Source: Sphingopyxis microcysteis (GTDB taxonomy: Bacteria; Pseudomonadota; Alphaproteobacteria; Sphingomonadales; Sphingomonadaceae). From it: a DNA stretch of 64,000 bases. A model generated the notes under the pieces. That model was not told the DNA's origin and searched no databases. It saw only the letters and a program-made list of their open reading frames with translations. The position numbers and the translations under genes are program-made. The stretch spans positions 434,001-498,000 of the forward strand of contig NZ_JAANYY010000002.1 in assembly GCF_012274265.1 (NCBI RefSeq). The letters are read 5' to 3'. Positions 1 through 7,593 of the stretch are shown here, in pieces (positions within the stretch are counted from its first letter, which is position 1; each line of letters begins with the position of its first letter).

Positions 1-301
1 CGGTGAGGTCGTGGAGGCGATTGTTGAGCGCGATCACCAGCGGGTCGCGGTGGTCGAGATCGCATGTCGTGCTGGTGCGAAAGGCGTCGTCGCCATTGGG
101 ATCGGCGATCGTCGACGGGCGCACATCGCGGTCGATCTGGGCGATCAGCGCGGCGCAGGCTTCGGGGTCGAGAAAGCGCGAAAGCATGAACTGTTCAAGC
201 TTTGGCGTCGGCGCGCGGCGGATGCCGGGGATCGCGGCGAGCCGCGCCGCGGTGCGATCGGCGCCCGAAGTCGTCATATCGACATGTTCATTCGCAGCCA
301 T
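1..301 (-). CDS. 2OG-Fe(II) oxygenase, prolyl 4-hydroxylase type (C-terminus cut off)
   Basis: The gene enters from the left edge, so only about the first 100 residues are visible, from an ATG at 301. They contain the stretch PKLEQFMLSRFLDPEACAAL followed by RTSTTCDL, the pattern that precedes the iron-binding core in prolyl 4-hydroxylase-like 2-oxoglutarate/Fe(II) oxygenases. The HxD...H iron ligands would lie in the missing part, so catalytic competence cannot be judged. It is divergent from the tRNA-His gene, with about 110 bp between them. The family assignment is by resemblance of the N-terminal pattern only. Confidence 0.6.
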   Translation of the reverse strand, partial: MAANEHVDMTTSGADRTAARLAAIPGIRRAPTPKLEQFMLSRFLDPEACAALIAQIDRDVRPSTIADPNGDDAFRTSTTCDLDHRDPLVIALNNRLHDLT

Positions 302-411
302 GGCGCGCTTTTTAGCAGGGAAGCGCGTGCGAACAATGCTTGACGAAGGGCCACCCCCGCGCCTATTCGCCGCGCGCTGTCGAGGTCGCATTTCGCGTCC
401 CCGTCCTGTGT

Positions 412-489
412 GGCGACCATAGCTCAGTTGGTTAGAGCGCCGGTTTGTGGTACCGGAGGTCGCGGGTTCGAGCCCCGTTGGTCGCCCCA
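412..489 (+). tRNA. tRNA-His (anticodon GTG)
   Basis: A full cloverleaf can be folded by eye. The 7-bp acceptor stem pairs 413-419 with 479-485, and the anticodon stem 440-444 pairs with 452-456. The loop holds GTG at 447-449, the T arm carries GGTTCGAGCC, and CCA is encoded at 487-489. G412 can act as the extra G-1 of histidine tRNAs, pairing with discriminator C486, so the classical G-1:C73 identity pair is encoded in the DNA. Confidence 0.97.
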
Positions 490-600
490 TCTTTTCCCGA
501 GACTTTCGAGGCAATCGTTCGGACCGCGTTTCGACGTGACTCTGCGCTCGCGTCTGATTATTACGCCTTGACGTAATTTTTTAACGCAAGGATCGAATCC

Positions 601-1650
601 ATGTCCGCAGTCTGGGATTTCGCCGATTTTGACGATCATGAGCATGTTCACATGTTCCGCGATCGGGCCAGCGGGCTAACGGCGGTCATTGCGGTTCATT
701 CGACGCATCTTGGCCCGGGCGCGGGCGGCGTACGCTACTGGCACTATCCGCAGCGCGCCGCGGCGATCACCGACGCGCTGCGCCTGTCGCGCGGCATGAG
801 CTATAAAAATGCCATGGCCGGCCTGCCGATGGGCGGCGGCAAGGGCGTGATTCTGGCCGATGAGGGCGCGGCGAAGACCCCCGAACTGCTCGCGGCGTTC
901 GGGCGCGCGGTCGAGTCGCTGGGCGGCGCCTATGTGACGGCCGAAGATGTCGGCATGTCCGACGCCGACATGGTCGCGATTTCGAAGCATACCAAGCATG
1001 TCAGCGGGCTGCCCGTCGCGAGCGGCGAAGCGGGCGGCGATCCCGGCCCGCTGACCGCGCTCGGCGTCTATCTGGGCATCAAGGCGGCAATCAAGCAGGG
1101 GCTGGGGACCGACAGCGCCAAGGACGTGCGGATCGCGATCCAGGGCGTCGGGAGCGTCGGCGGCGGCGTCGCGCGGCGGCTGGCTGCCGAGGGCGCCAAG
1201 CTGACGCTGGCCGACGTCAACCTGACGCGCGCCAAGGAACTCGCCGAAGAACTGGGCGCCGAGCTCGCCGATTCGGCGGCGATCATGGAGATCGAGGCCG
1301 ATGTGCTGAGCCCGAATGCGCTGGGCGCGATCCTGACCGAACGCAGCATCGAAAAGCTGCGCGTACCGATCGTTGCGGGCGGCGCGAACAACCAGCTGGC
1401 GACCGCCGCCGACGGTCAGCGCATTCACGATCGCGGCATCACCTATGCCCCCGACTATGTCATCAACGCGGGCGGCATCATCAATGTCGCGCTGGAATAT
1501 CTGGGGCAGGGCAGCCGCGAAGAGGTCGAGAGCCGCATCCACCTGATCCCCGGCCGCCTCGCCGAGATCTGGGCCGAGAGCAAGGCGAGCGGTACGCCGG
1601 CGTCGGCGGTGGCCGACCGGATGGCGCAGAAGCTGATCGGGCGGGGATAG
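601..1650 (+). CDS. Leu/Phe/Val-type amino acid dehydrogenase
   Basis: The 349-residue protein belongs to the Glu/Leu/Phe/Val dehydrogenase family, which oxidatively deaminates branched-chain or aromatic amino acids with NAD. The N-terminal half has GLTAVIAVHSTHLGPGAGG and the catalytic-lysine loop MAGLPMGGGKGVI near residue 80. The C-terminal half has the Rossmann loop GVGSVGGGVARRL near residue 185. The length fits leucine dehydrogenase rather than the longer glutamate dehydrogenases. The exact substrate cannot be read from sequence. An A+T-rich leader follows the tRNA gene, and a palindromic repeat follows the stop codon. Confidence 0.88.
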   Translation: MSAVWDFADFDDHEHVHMFRDRASGLTAVIAVHSTHLGPGAGGVRYWHYPQRAAAITDALRLSRGMSYKNAMAGLPMGGGKGVILADEGAAKTPELLAAFGRAVESLGGAYVTAEDVGMSDADMVAISKHTKHVSGLPVASGEAGGDPGPLTALGVYLGIKAAIKQGLGTDSAKDVRIAIQGVGSVGGGVARRLAAEGAKLTLADVNLTRAKELAEELGAELADSAAIMEIEADVLSPNALGAILTERSIEKLRVPIVAGGANNQLATAADGQRIHDRGITYAPDYVINAGGIINVALEYLGQGSREEVESRIHLIPGRLAEIWAESKASGTPASAVADRMAQKLIGRG

Positions 1651-1656
1651 GAAAAA

Positions 1657-1745
1657 CGTCGTCCCCGCGCAGGCGGGGGCCGCTAGCCGCCTATTCCCGC
1701 GCTGCTGCGTAAACCGACTGCGGCCCCCGTCTGCGCGGGGGCGAC
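1657..1745. repeat. palindromic repeat, kind R2
   Basis: The two ends, CCCCGCGCAGGCGGGGGCCGC and its near reverse complement, flank a core containing GCGTAAACCGAC. A second copy with the same core lies at 2194-2284, so two copies flank the DUF454 gene. Confidence 0.85.
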
Positions 1746-1792
1746 GGGAAGTGGGCTGGCGTCGATTGTGAAATCCGCTAAGCCACCCCGCA

Positions 1793-2146
1793 ATGAAGCG
1801 GCATTTGTATCTGGTCGGCGGCTGGGCGTCGCTGGCGATCGGCGCGGTGGGCGCTTTTTTGCCGTTGCTGCCGACGGTGCCGCTGGTAATTCTGGCGGCC
1901 TTCTGTTTCGCGCGATCGTCGCCGCGGCTCGAGGCGTGGCTGCTGGGCCATCCCGCCTTTGGGCATCATATTGTCGCATGGCGTGAAAAGGGCGCGATCA
2001 GCCGCAAGGGGAAGATTGCGGCGACACTGGCTTTTGCGTTCAGCATCGTGCTGGCATTGTTGTTCGCCCCCTGGCCGTGGATGATGGCGCCGATCATCGC
2101 GGCGGCGGTGGGGGGCAGCTGGATCTGGACGCGGCCGGAGGGTTAG
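1793..2146 (+). CDS. YbaN-type small inner-membrane protein (DUF454)
   Basis: This 117-residue protein shows the DUF454 pattern: an N-terminal hydrophobic hairpin with GAVGAFLPLLPTVPLVILAA, then a short soluble loop (FARSSPRLEAWLLGHPAFG), then two more hydrophobic segments ending in WIWTRPEG. The family is an inner-membrane group of unknown biochemical role. It stands alone between two copies of the same repeat, and its downstream repeat separates it from the ccm operon. The ATG at 1793 is the only start that keeps the conserved N-terminus. Confidence 0.85.
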   Translation: MKRHLYLVGGWASLAIGAVGAFLPLLPTVPLVILAAFCFARSSPRLEAWLLGHPAFGHHIVAWREKGAISRKGKIAATLAFAFSIVLALLFAPWPWMMAPIIAAAVGGSWIWTRPEG

Positions 2147-2193
2147 CGCGGGGTTTGGCCGGGTTGGGGTGAGGAGCTGCCGTTCTAATAGAC

Positions 2194-2284
2194 CGTCGCC
2201 CCCGCGCAGGCGGGGGCCGCTACCGGCCTTGTCCTGTGTCGCAGCGTAAACCGACAGCGGCCCCCGCCTGCGCGGGGGCGACGT
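2194..2284. repeat. palindromic repeat, kind R2
   Basis: Second copy of the repeat at 1657-1745, with the same GCGTAAACCGACAGCGGC core. It lies between the DUF454 gene and ccmC, about 115 bp upstream of the ccmC start. Confidence 0.85.
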
Positions 2285-2400
2285 CTTGCTTCGGCCTTAA
2301 GCAGCCGTTTGCGCGCGCCGCACAGGCGACACCGCGCCGCCGGGTCGCATCGGGCAAATTGCTGGACCCCTACGCCGGGCTCCCCTAAGGACGCGAACCG

Positions 2401-3132
2401 ATGCACGCTTATGCGAATCCGACCCGTTTTCTGGCGATCGCCAGGCCGCTGACGCCATGGTTGCTCGGTGTTGGCCTTTTGCTCGTGCTGGCGGGCGCGT
2501 GGGCCGGGCTGACGCAGGTGCCGGGCGACTATAAGCAGGGCGAAACGGCACGGATTCTTTATGTCCATGTCCCGGCGGCGTGGCTCGGGATGGGCGGCTG
2601 GACGTCGCTGGCTCTTGCGGGGTTGATCCAGCTGGTGTGGCGCCACCCGCTGTCGGGTATCGCCGCGCGCGCGATCGCGGTGCCGGGGATGCTGTTCACC
2701 GCGCTGTGCCTCGCCACCGGGTCGATCTGGGGCAAGCCGACGTGGGGAACCTGGTGGGAATGGGACGGGCGGATGACGTCAATGCTCGTCCTGCTGTTCC
2801 TTTATGCGGGCTTTATCGCGCTGACCAATGGCGACGAGGGGCAGCGGCAGGGCGGCTCGCTGTCGCGCGGCGCGGCGATCTATGCGCTGGTGGGCGCGAT
2901 CAACATTCCGATCATCAACCGCAGCGTCGTGTGGTGGAACAGCCTGCACCAGGGGCCGAGCATCACCTTGCGCGGGTCGAGCATCGACAATGCGCTGCTG
3001 TGGCCGTTGGGCTTGACCTTGCTCGGTTTTTCGCTGTTATTCGGCGCGATCGTGCTGATGCGGATGCGGCGGATCATTGCCGACAACCGCGTTGCGGCGC
3101 GGCTACGGCGGCTCGCCGACGAGGAGGATTGA
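2401..3132 (+). CDS. ccmC: heme exporter / heme-CcmE attachment protein CcmC
   Basis: CcmC is the inner-membrane protein that loads heme onto the chaperone CcmE in system I cytochrome c maturation. The 243 residues form about six hydrophobic segments. The diagnostic tryptophan-rich periplasmic motif WGTWWEWDGRMTS lies near residues 115-127, and histidines in the flanking loops (HVPAAWLG, NSLHQGPSI) correspond to the heme ligands of the family. It starts a tightly packed ccmC-D-E-F-G-H-I run; the next gene begins 3 bp after its stop. An AAGGACG sequence provides a ribosome binding site. Confidence 0.96.
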   Translation: MHAYANPTRFLAIARPLTPWLLGVGLLLVLAGAWAGLTQVPGDYKQGETARILYVHVPAAWLGMGGWTSLALAGLIQLVWRHPLSGIAARAIAVPGMLFTALCLATGSIWGKPTWGTWWEWDGRMTSMLVLLFLYAGFIALTNGDEGQRQGGSLSRGAAIYALVGAINIPIINRSVVWWNSLHQGPSITLRGSSIDNALLWPLGLTLLGFSLLFGAIVLMRMRRIIADNRVAARLRRLADEED

Positions 3133-3135
3133 CGG

Positions 3136-3291
3136 GTGACGGGGGTGATCAGCGGCAGCGGCCAATGGGCCTATGTGGCGGCAGCTTACGGACTGACGGT
3201 GCTGCTCACCGGCGCCGTGCTGTGGTCGAGCTGGCGCGCTATGGCGAAGGCCGAGCGGCGTAGCGATGCGCTGCGCCGGGACCGCACATGA
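3136..3291 (+). CDS. ccmD: CcmD, small heme-export accessory protein
   Basis: This 51-residue protein starts at GTG 3136, three bases after the ccmC stop, and its stop overlaps the ATG of ccmE (ATGA). It has one transmembrane segment (residues 13-31) preceded by GQWAYVAAAYG, then a highly charged C-terminus (AKAERRSDALRRDRT), as usual for CcmD. In other bacteria CcmD bridges CcmC and CcmE and helps release holo-CcmE from the CcmABC complex. Size, topology and position all agree. Confidence 0.92.
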   Translation: MTGVISGSGQWAYVAAAYGLTVLLTGAVLWSSWRAMAKAERRSDALRRDRT

Positions 3292-3725
3292 AGGCGAAAC
3301 ATCAACGATTGGTGCTGGCGCTGGTCGCGCTGGTCGGCGTCGCCGGCGCTGGCGTGCTCGCGGCGAGCGCGCTGCGCGACGAGGCGGCCTATTTCCGCAC
3401 GCCGGTTGAAGTGCAAGGCGGCAAGGCCGCGGTTGGCGAGGCGATGCGGCTGGGCGGCATGGTTGCCAAGGGCAGCATCAAGCGCCAGAGCGACGGGCTG
3501 ACCATCCGTTTTGTCGCGACCGACGGCAAGGCGTCGGTGCCGGTCGAATATACCGGCATCGTCCCGGATCTGTTTGGCGAAGAAAGCGGGATGGTCGCCG
3601 ACGGCCGGATGCGCGCCGACGGAACCTTTGTCGCCGACCGCATCCTGGCGAAGCATGACGAGCGCTATATGCCGCCGCAGATGGGTGAGATGCCGAAGAA
3701 TATGAAGGCGGCGCCCAAAGTATGA
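3288..3725 (+). CDS. ccmE: heme chaperone CcmE
   Basis: CcmE carries heme covalently on a histidine in the periplasm and hands it to CcmF. The protein has 145 residues, an N-terminal membrane anchor (residues 8-28), a beta-barrel domain, and the conserved LAKHDERYMPP segment, in which His123 is the heme-attachment residue and Tyr127 the nearby axial ligand. The ATG overlaps the ccmD stop. A palindromic repeat (3742-3820) separates it from ccmF, which could partly uncouple the two halves of the operon. Confidence 0.96.
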   Translation: MKAKHQRLVLALVALVGVAGAGVLAASALRDEAAYFRTPVEVQGGKAAVGEAMRLGGMVAKGSIKRQSDGLTIRFVATDGKASVPVEYTGIVPDLFGEESGMVADGRMRADGTFVADRILAKHDERYMPPQMGEMPKNMKAAPKV

Positions 3726-3741
3726 CAACTCACCACCTCGT

Positions 3742-3820
3742 CGTCACCCCGGCGAAGGCCGGGGTCTCGCCCTTAGCATTCGAACGCACCGGCGAGATCC
3801 CGGCCTCCGCCGGGATGACG
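3742..3820. repeat. palindromic repeat, kind R1, inside the ccm operon
   Basis: The ends read CGTCACCCCGGCGAAGGCCG and its near reverse complement CCGGGATGACG. It fills the ccmE-ccmF gap, so the operon's transcript should contain a long hairpin here. It is one of six R1 copies in the window. Confidence 0.88.
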
Positions 3821-3840
3821 AATGGTGGAGTGGTCGCCCA

Positions 3841-5811
3841 ATGATCGCCGAACTCGGCCTCGCGCTGCTGTGGATCGCGGCCGCGCTGGCGTGCCTGTCG
3901 CTGGTCGCGGGGATATTGTTCCTGCGCGGCGGGCCGAAGGATCTGGGCGCGCTCGTGCGCCCCGCAAGCGTCGCGCAGGGCGTGCTTACCGCGGCGGCGT
4001 TCGGGCTTTTGATCGCGCTGTTCGTGCGGTCGGACATGTCGGTCGAACTTGTCGCGCGCAACAGCAACAGCCTGAAACCGATGATCTTCAAGGTCGCGGG
4101 AACGTGGGGCAATCACGAAGGGTCGATGCTGCTGTGGTTGATGATCCTGTCGCTGTCGGGCGGGCTGATCGCGATTTTCGAGAAGAGGCTGCGCGAGGAT
4201 ACGCTGATTGCCACGCTCGCCGCGCAGGCGGCACTGAGCATCGGCTTTTTCGCGTTCCTGCTCTTCTCGTCGAACCCGTTCAAGCGGCTGCCGGTTGCGC
4301 CGCCCGACGGGCAGGGGCTCAACCCGCTGCTCCAGGACATCGGTTTGGCCTTCCACCCGCCGACGCTTTACGTCGGCTATGTCGGGCTTTCGGTAGCGTT
4401 CAGCTTTGCCGTCGGCGCGCTGATCACGCGCGAGATCGGCCCGGCGTTCGCGCGCGCGATGCGGCCGTGGGTGCTCGGCAGCTGGATTTTCCTGACGCTG
4501 GGCATCACCGCGGGCAGCTATTGGGCCTATTATGAGCTTGGCTGGGGCGGCTGGTGGTTCTGGGATCCGGTCGAGAATGTTTCGCTCGTCCCCTGGCTCG
4601 CGGGCGCGGCCTTGCTCCATTCGGTCGCGGTGACCGCGACGCGCAATGCCTTGCGCGCGTGGACGGTGATGCTCGCGGTGATCGGTTTTTCGATGTCGAT
4701 GGTCGGCACCTTCATCGTCCGGTCGGGGCTGCTTACCAGCGTCCATAGCTTTGCGGTCGACCCCGAGCGCGGCACTTTCCTGCTTGTGCTGATGGCGATC
4801 TATATCGGCGGCGCGCTCACCCTGTTTGCGCTGCGCGCCGGGGCGGTCGCCGAGGGCAAGAAATTCGCGCTGCTGAGCCGCGAGGGCTCGCTCGTCATCA
4901 ACAATCTGCTGCTGACGACGATCCTTGCGCTCGTGCTGCTCGGCACGCTCTATCCGATCGTCGCCGAGGCGATGGGCGAGAAAATTTCGGTGGGACCGCC
5001 CTATTACAACCGCGTCGCGGGCCCGCTCGCGCTGATCCTCTGCCTTGTCATGGTCGCGGGACCGCTGCTGAGCTGGCGCAAGGATGACGGGAAGCGGCTT
5101 TGGTCGCGCCTGCCGCTCGCGATCTTCGCGGGCTCGGCGGTGCTGTTCGCCCTGATCCTGTTCGGCGGCAAGGTTGGAATATTGCCGCTGCTCGGCATGA
5201 CCGTCGCGGGGATCGTCGCGGTGGCGAGCCTCGCGCCGCTGTGGGGACGCAACCTGCGCCGCACGCCGCTGCCGACATGGGGCATGGTGGTGGCGCATTT
5301 CGGCGTCGCGGTGTGCCTTGCCGGGATGGGCGCCGAAAGCGCCTTCATCAAGGAACGGCTGGTTGCGGCGGCGCCGGGCGACGACATCCGGATCGGCGAT
5401 TTTTCGGTGAAATTCGTCGGCGTGAAACCGGTCGCCGGGCCGAACTATACCGCGATCGAGGGGACGCTGGTCGCGACGTCGTCGTCGGGGACGAGCTTTA
5501 CGATGAAGCCCGAAGCGCGCACCTTTCCGGGGCTGATGGGTACCGCGCCGACCGAGACGAACGAGGCGGCATTGCTCACGCGGCCGGGCGGGCAGCTCTA
5601 TGCGGTGCTTGGCCAGCCGGTGACGGGTGACGACGGGCGCGCCGATCGATACCAGATCCGCCTGTGGTGGAAGCCGCTGGTGTGGTGGATCTGGCTGGGC
5701 GGCGGGCTGATCGCTGTCGGTGCGGCGCTGTCGATGCTCGGTCGCGCGCAGCTTTTGGCAATCTGGCGCGCGCGGCGCGCGCGCAAGGCAGAGGAACGAT
5801 TTGCGCCATGA
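3841..5811 (+). CDS. ccmF: cytochrome c heme lyase subunit CcmF
   Basis: CcmF, with CcmH, attaches heme to apocytochrome c. The 656-residue protein has some 14-15 hydrophobic segments. The WWD-family signature GWGGWWFWDPVENVS is near residue 240, and an equivalent of the family's GTWGNHEGS motif sits near residue 95. A large periplasmic domain follows around residues 500-610, as in other CcmF proteins. The start follows the repeat by about 20 bp, and the stop overlaps the ccmG start (ATGA). Confidence 0.96.
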   Translation: MIAELGLALLWIAAALACLSLVAGILFLRGGPKDLGALVRPASVAQGVLTAAAFGLLIALFVRSDMSVELVARNSNSLKPMIFKVAGTWGNHEGSMLLWLMILSLSGGLIAIFEKRLREDTLIATLAAQAALSIGFFAFLLFSSNPFKRLPVAPPDGQGLNPLLQDIGLAFHPPTLYVGYVGLSVAFSFAVGALITREIGPAFARAMRPWVLGSWIFLTLGITAGSYWAYYELGWGGWWFWDPVENVSLVPWLAGAALLHSVAVTATRNALRAWTVMLAVIGFSMSMVGTFIVRSGLLTSVHSFAVDPERGTFLLVLMAIYIGGALTLFALRAGAVAEGKKFALLSREGSLVINNLLLTTILALVLLGTLYPIVAEAMGEKISVGPPYYNRVAGPLALILCLVMVAGPLLSWRKDDGKRLWSRLPLAIFAGSAVLFALILFGGKVGILPLLGMTVAGIVAVASLAPLWGRNLRRTPLPTWGMVVAHFGVAVCLAGMGAESAFIKERLVAAAPGDDIRIGDFSVKFVGVKPVAGPNYTAIEGTLVATSSSGTSFTMKPEARTFPGLMGTAPTETNEAALLTRPGGQLYAVLGQPVTGDDGRADRYQIRLWWKPLVWWIWLGGGLIAVGAALSMLGRAQLLAIWRARRARKAEERFAP

Positions 5812-6338
5812 AGAACCGCTGGGTCCTTTTTGTACCGCTGGCGATCATGGGGCTGCTGTTCGGCGCCTTCATCTACCGGCTGGTGACCCCTGCCGAGACG
5901 CTGATCCAGTCGCAGTGGATCGACAAGCCGATGCCGCTGTTCGACCTGCCGCCCGCGACCGCGGGGGTCGAGGGGCTGAAGAGCAGCCAGCTCGCCGACG
6001 GCAAACCGCGCCTCGTCAATGTGTTCGCAAGCTGGTGCATTCCGTGCCGCGCCGAGGCGCCGCAGCTCGAGGCGCTGAAGGCCGCGGGGGTGCCGATCGA
6101 CGGCATCGCGATCCGCGACCGGCCCGAAGATGTCGCGATGTTCCTGAACGAATATGGCAATCCCTTCGACCGGATCGGCGCCGACATGCAGTCGAGCGTG
6201 CAGATTGCCTTGGGATCGTCGGGGGTTCCCGAAACCTTCCTGATCGACGGCAAGGGGATCATCCGCGAACAGATCCAGGGGGTTATCCTGGCCGATCAGG
6301 TGCCCGAGATCATCGCCAAGCTCGAGGCGATGAAGTGA
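5808..6338 (+). CDS. ccmG: thiol:disulfide oxidoreductase CcmG/DsbE
   Basis: This is a membrane-anchored periplasmic thioredoxin of 176 residues. It has an N-terminal transmembrane anchor (residues 5-25) and the active site ASWCIPCRAEAP with Cys77 and Cys80. The later GVPETFLIDGKG segment contains the cis-proline loop of the fold. It reduces the CXXCH motif of apocytochrome c or the CcmH thiols before heme ligation. The start overlaps the ccmF stop by four bases, which points to translational coupling, and its own stop overlaps the likely GTG of ccmH. Confidence 0.95.
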   Translation: MKNRWVLFVPLAIMGLLFGAFIYRLVTPAETLIQSQWIDKPMPLFDLPPATAGVEGLKSSQLADGKPRLVNVFASWCIPCRAEAPQLEALKAAGVPIDGIAIRDRPEDVAMFLNEYGNPFDRIGADMQSSVQIALGSSGVPETFLIDGKGIIREQIQGVILADQVPEIIAKLEAMK

Positions 6339-6880
6339 GCAAGACATGCTCCACCTCGTCGCGCTCCCCCGCGAAAGCGGGGGTCCAGGGCGGCAAAGTG
6401 CGACGTGGGCGCAAGGTCGCCCTGGACCCCCGCTTTCGCGGGGGAGCATGGCTTTTGGCGGCGCTGCTGCTGGCCGCTACTGGTATGTTCTCGTCGTTAT
6501 CGCTCGCACAGGACCGCTTGCCCCCCGCACCCTATGCCTATCAGCAGCTCAAAGACCCGGCGCAGGAAGCGCGCGCCAAGGCGCTGATGGAGGAATTGCG
6601 CTGCCTTGTCTGTCAGGGGCAGTCGATCGCCGATTCGGACGCGCCCTTGGCGGGCGATATGCGGCATGAGGTGCGCAGCAAGATCGCGGCGGGCGAAAGC
6701 CCCGGCGAAATCAAGACGTGGCTCGTCGCGCGCTATGGCAATTGGGTGAGCTATGATCCGCCGTTCGATGCGGCGACGGCGTTCCTGTGGCTCGGGCCTT
6801 TGCTGTTCCTCGCGATCGGCGGCTGGCTTGCCTTTGGCCGCTTCCGGCGCGGCGCGAGCGATGGAGAGGATGCGGCATGA
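6335..6880 (+). CDS. ccmH: cytochrome c maturation protein CcmH with a repeat in its N-terminus
   Basis: The mature domain is typical of CcmH: ALMEELRCLVCQGQSIADSD with the CXXC pair at residues 90/93, then a helical domain, one transmembrane segment (residues 152-170) and a basic tail. CcmH reduces apocytochrome c for heme ligation. The frame is open back to GTG 6335, which overlaps the ccmG stop, giving 181 residues. Residues 10-38 are then encoded by a palindromic repeat (6362-6447), leaving the signal-peptide core at about residues 39-58. A TTG near 6453, just after the repeat's GGGGGAG, could instead be the functional start. Either way the repeat sits where a signal peptide should begin. 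Confidence 0.88.
   Translation: MSKTCSTSSRSPAKAGVQGGKVRRGRKVALDPRFRGGAWLLAALLLAATGMFSSLSLAQDRLPPAPYAYQQLKDPAQEARAKALMEELRCLVCQGQSIADSDAPLAGDMRHEVRSKIAAGESPGEIKTWLVARYGNWVSYDPPFDAATAFLWLGPLLFLAIGGWLAFGRFRRGASDGEDAA
6362..6447. repeat. palindromic repeat, kind R3, within ccmH
   Basis: The ends CCCCCGCGAAAGCGGGGGTC and its reverse complement flank a core with GGGCGGCAAAG. The translated ends read SPAKAGVQGG and ALDPRFRGGA. The other R3 copy (18052-18134) lies outside genes. Here the element is inside the open frame of ccmH. Confidence 0.9.
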
Positions 6881-7554
6881 TCTGGCTCTGGGTATTGCTC
6901 GTCGCGGCGCTGACGGTCGGCGGCATCTTCTGGCTCGGCAAGCTGCCCGCGGCGGCGCGGCCGCTCGCGGGGGCGGCGGTGATGCTGGGGCTTGCAGGCT
7001 ATGCGCTGCAGGGTAGTCCGTCGCTCGCGGGCAAGCCGGTCGCCGCGCCCGAGGAGCCCGAGGGGTTCGGCGAGGCGCTGACCGACCAGCGGCAGGGGAT
7101 GGCGGACCGCTTTGGCCCTGCGGCGCAGTGGCTCGGCATGTCCGACGGCTTTGCGCGCACCGGCAAGACCGAGCTCGCGGCGCAGACGCTCGAAAAGGGG
7201 CTTCAGAAATATCCCGACAATGTCGATCTGTGGGTCGGGCTCGGTAACGCACTTGCGGCGCATGGCGGTGGCATGATGTCGCCCGCGGCGGCGCTCGCCT
7301 TCGACGAGGCGGCGAAGCGCGATCCCTCGCACCCCGCGCCGCCCTTTTTCGCGGGGCTCGCGCTCGCGCAGGGCGGCGACCTGAAGGGCGCCGAGGCGGT
7401 GTGGAGCGAGCTTCTGGTGCGCAGCCCCGCCGACGCGCCGTGGCGCGCCGACCTGGAAATGCGGCTGGGTCAGCTGCGGCAGGCGCTCGGGCCGCAGCTG
7501 CCGCCGCCACCGGCCGATGACGCTCCCGGAGCGGCGGCGGGCGTCCCGAATTGA
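6877..7554 (+). CDS. ccmI: TPR cytochrome c biogenesis protein (CcmI/CycH type)
   Basis: The 225-residue protein has two N-terminal membrane segments (residues 3-20 and 30-45), then tetratricopeptide-like helices (WLGMSDGFARTGKTELAAQT, DLWVGLGNALAAHGG, PPFFAGLALAQGGDLKGAE), then a proline/alanine-rich tail. CcmI proteins act as apocytochrome c chaperones for the CcmFH lyase. The ATG overlaps the ccmH stop (ATGA). It is short for a CcmI, so it probably corresponds to the membrane part plus a compact TPR domain. This is the last gene of the ccm operon; kup follows after 39 bp. Confidence 0.85.
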   Translation: MIWLWVLLVAALTVGGIFWLGKLPAAARPLAGAAVMLGLAGYALQGSPSLAGKPVAAPEEPEGFGEALTDQRQGMADRFGPAAQWLGMSDGFARTGKTELAAQTLEKGLQKYPDNVDLWVGLGNALAAHGGGMMSPAAALAFDEAAKRDPSHPAPPFFAGLALAQGGDLKGAEAVWSELLVRSPADAPWRADLEMRLGQLRQALGPQLPPPPADDAPGAAAGVPN

Positions 7555-7593
7555 AACCTATTCCAAAGGCGCTGGCTCGTCTAAAGGCGCGCG

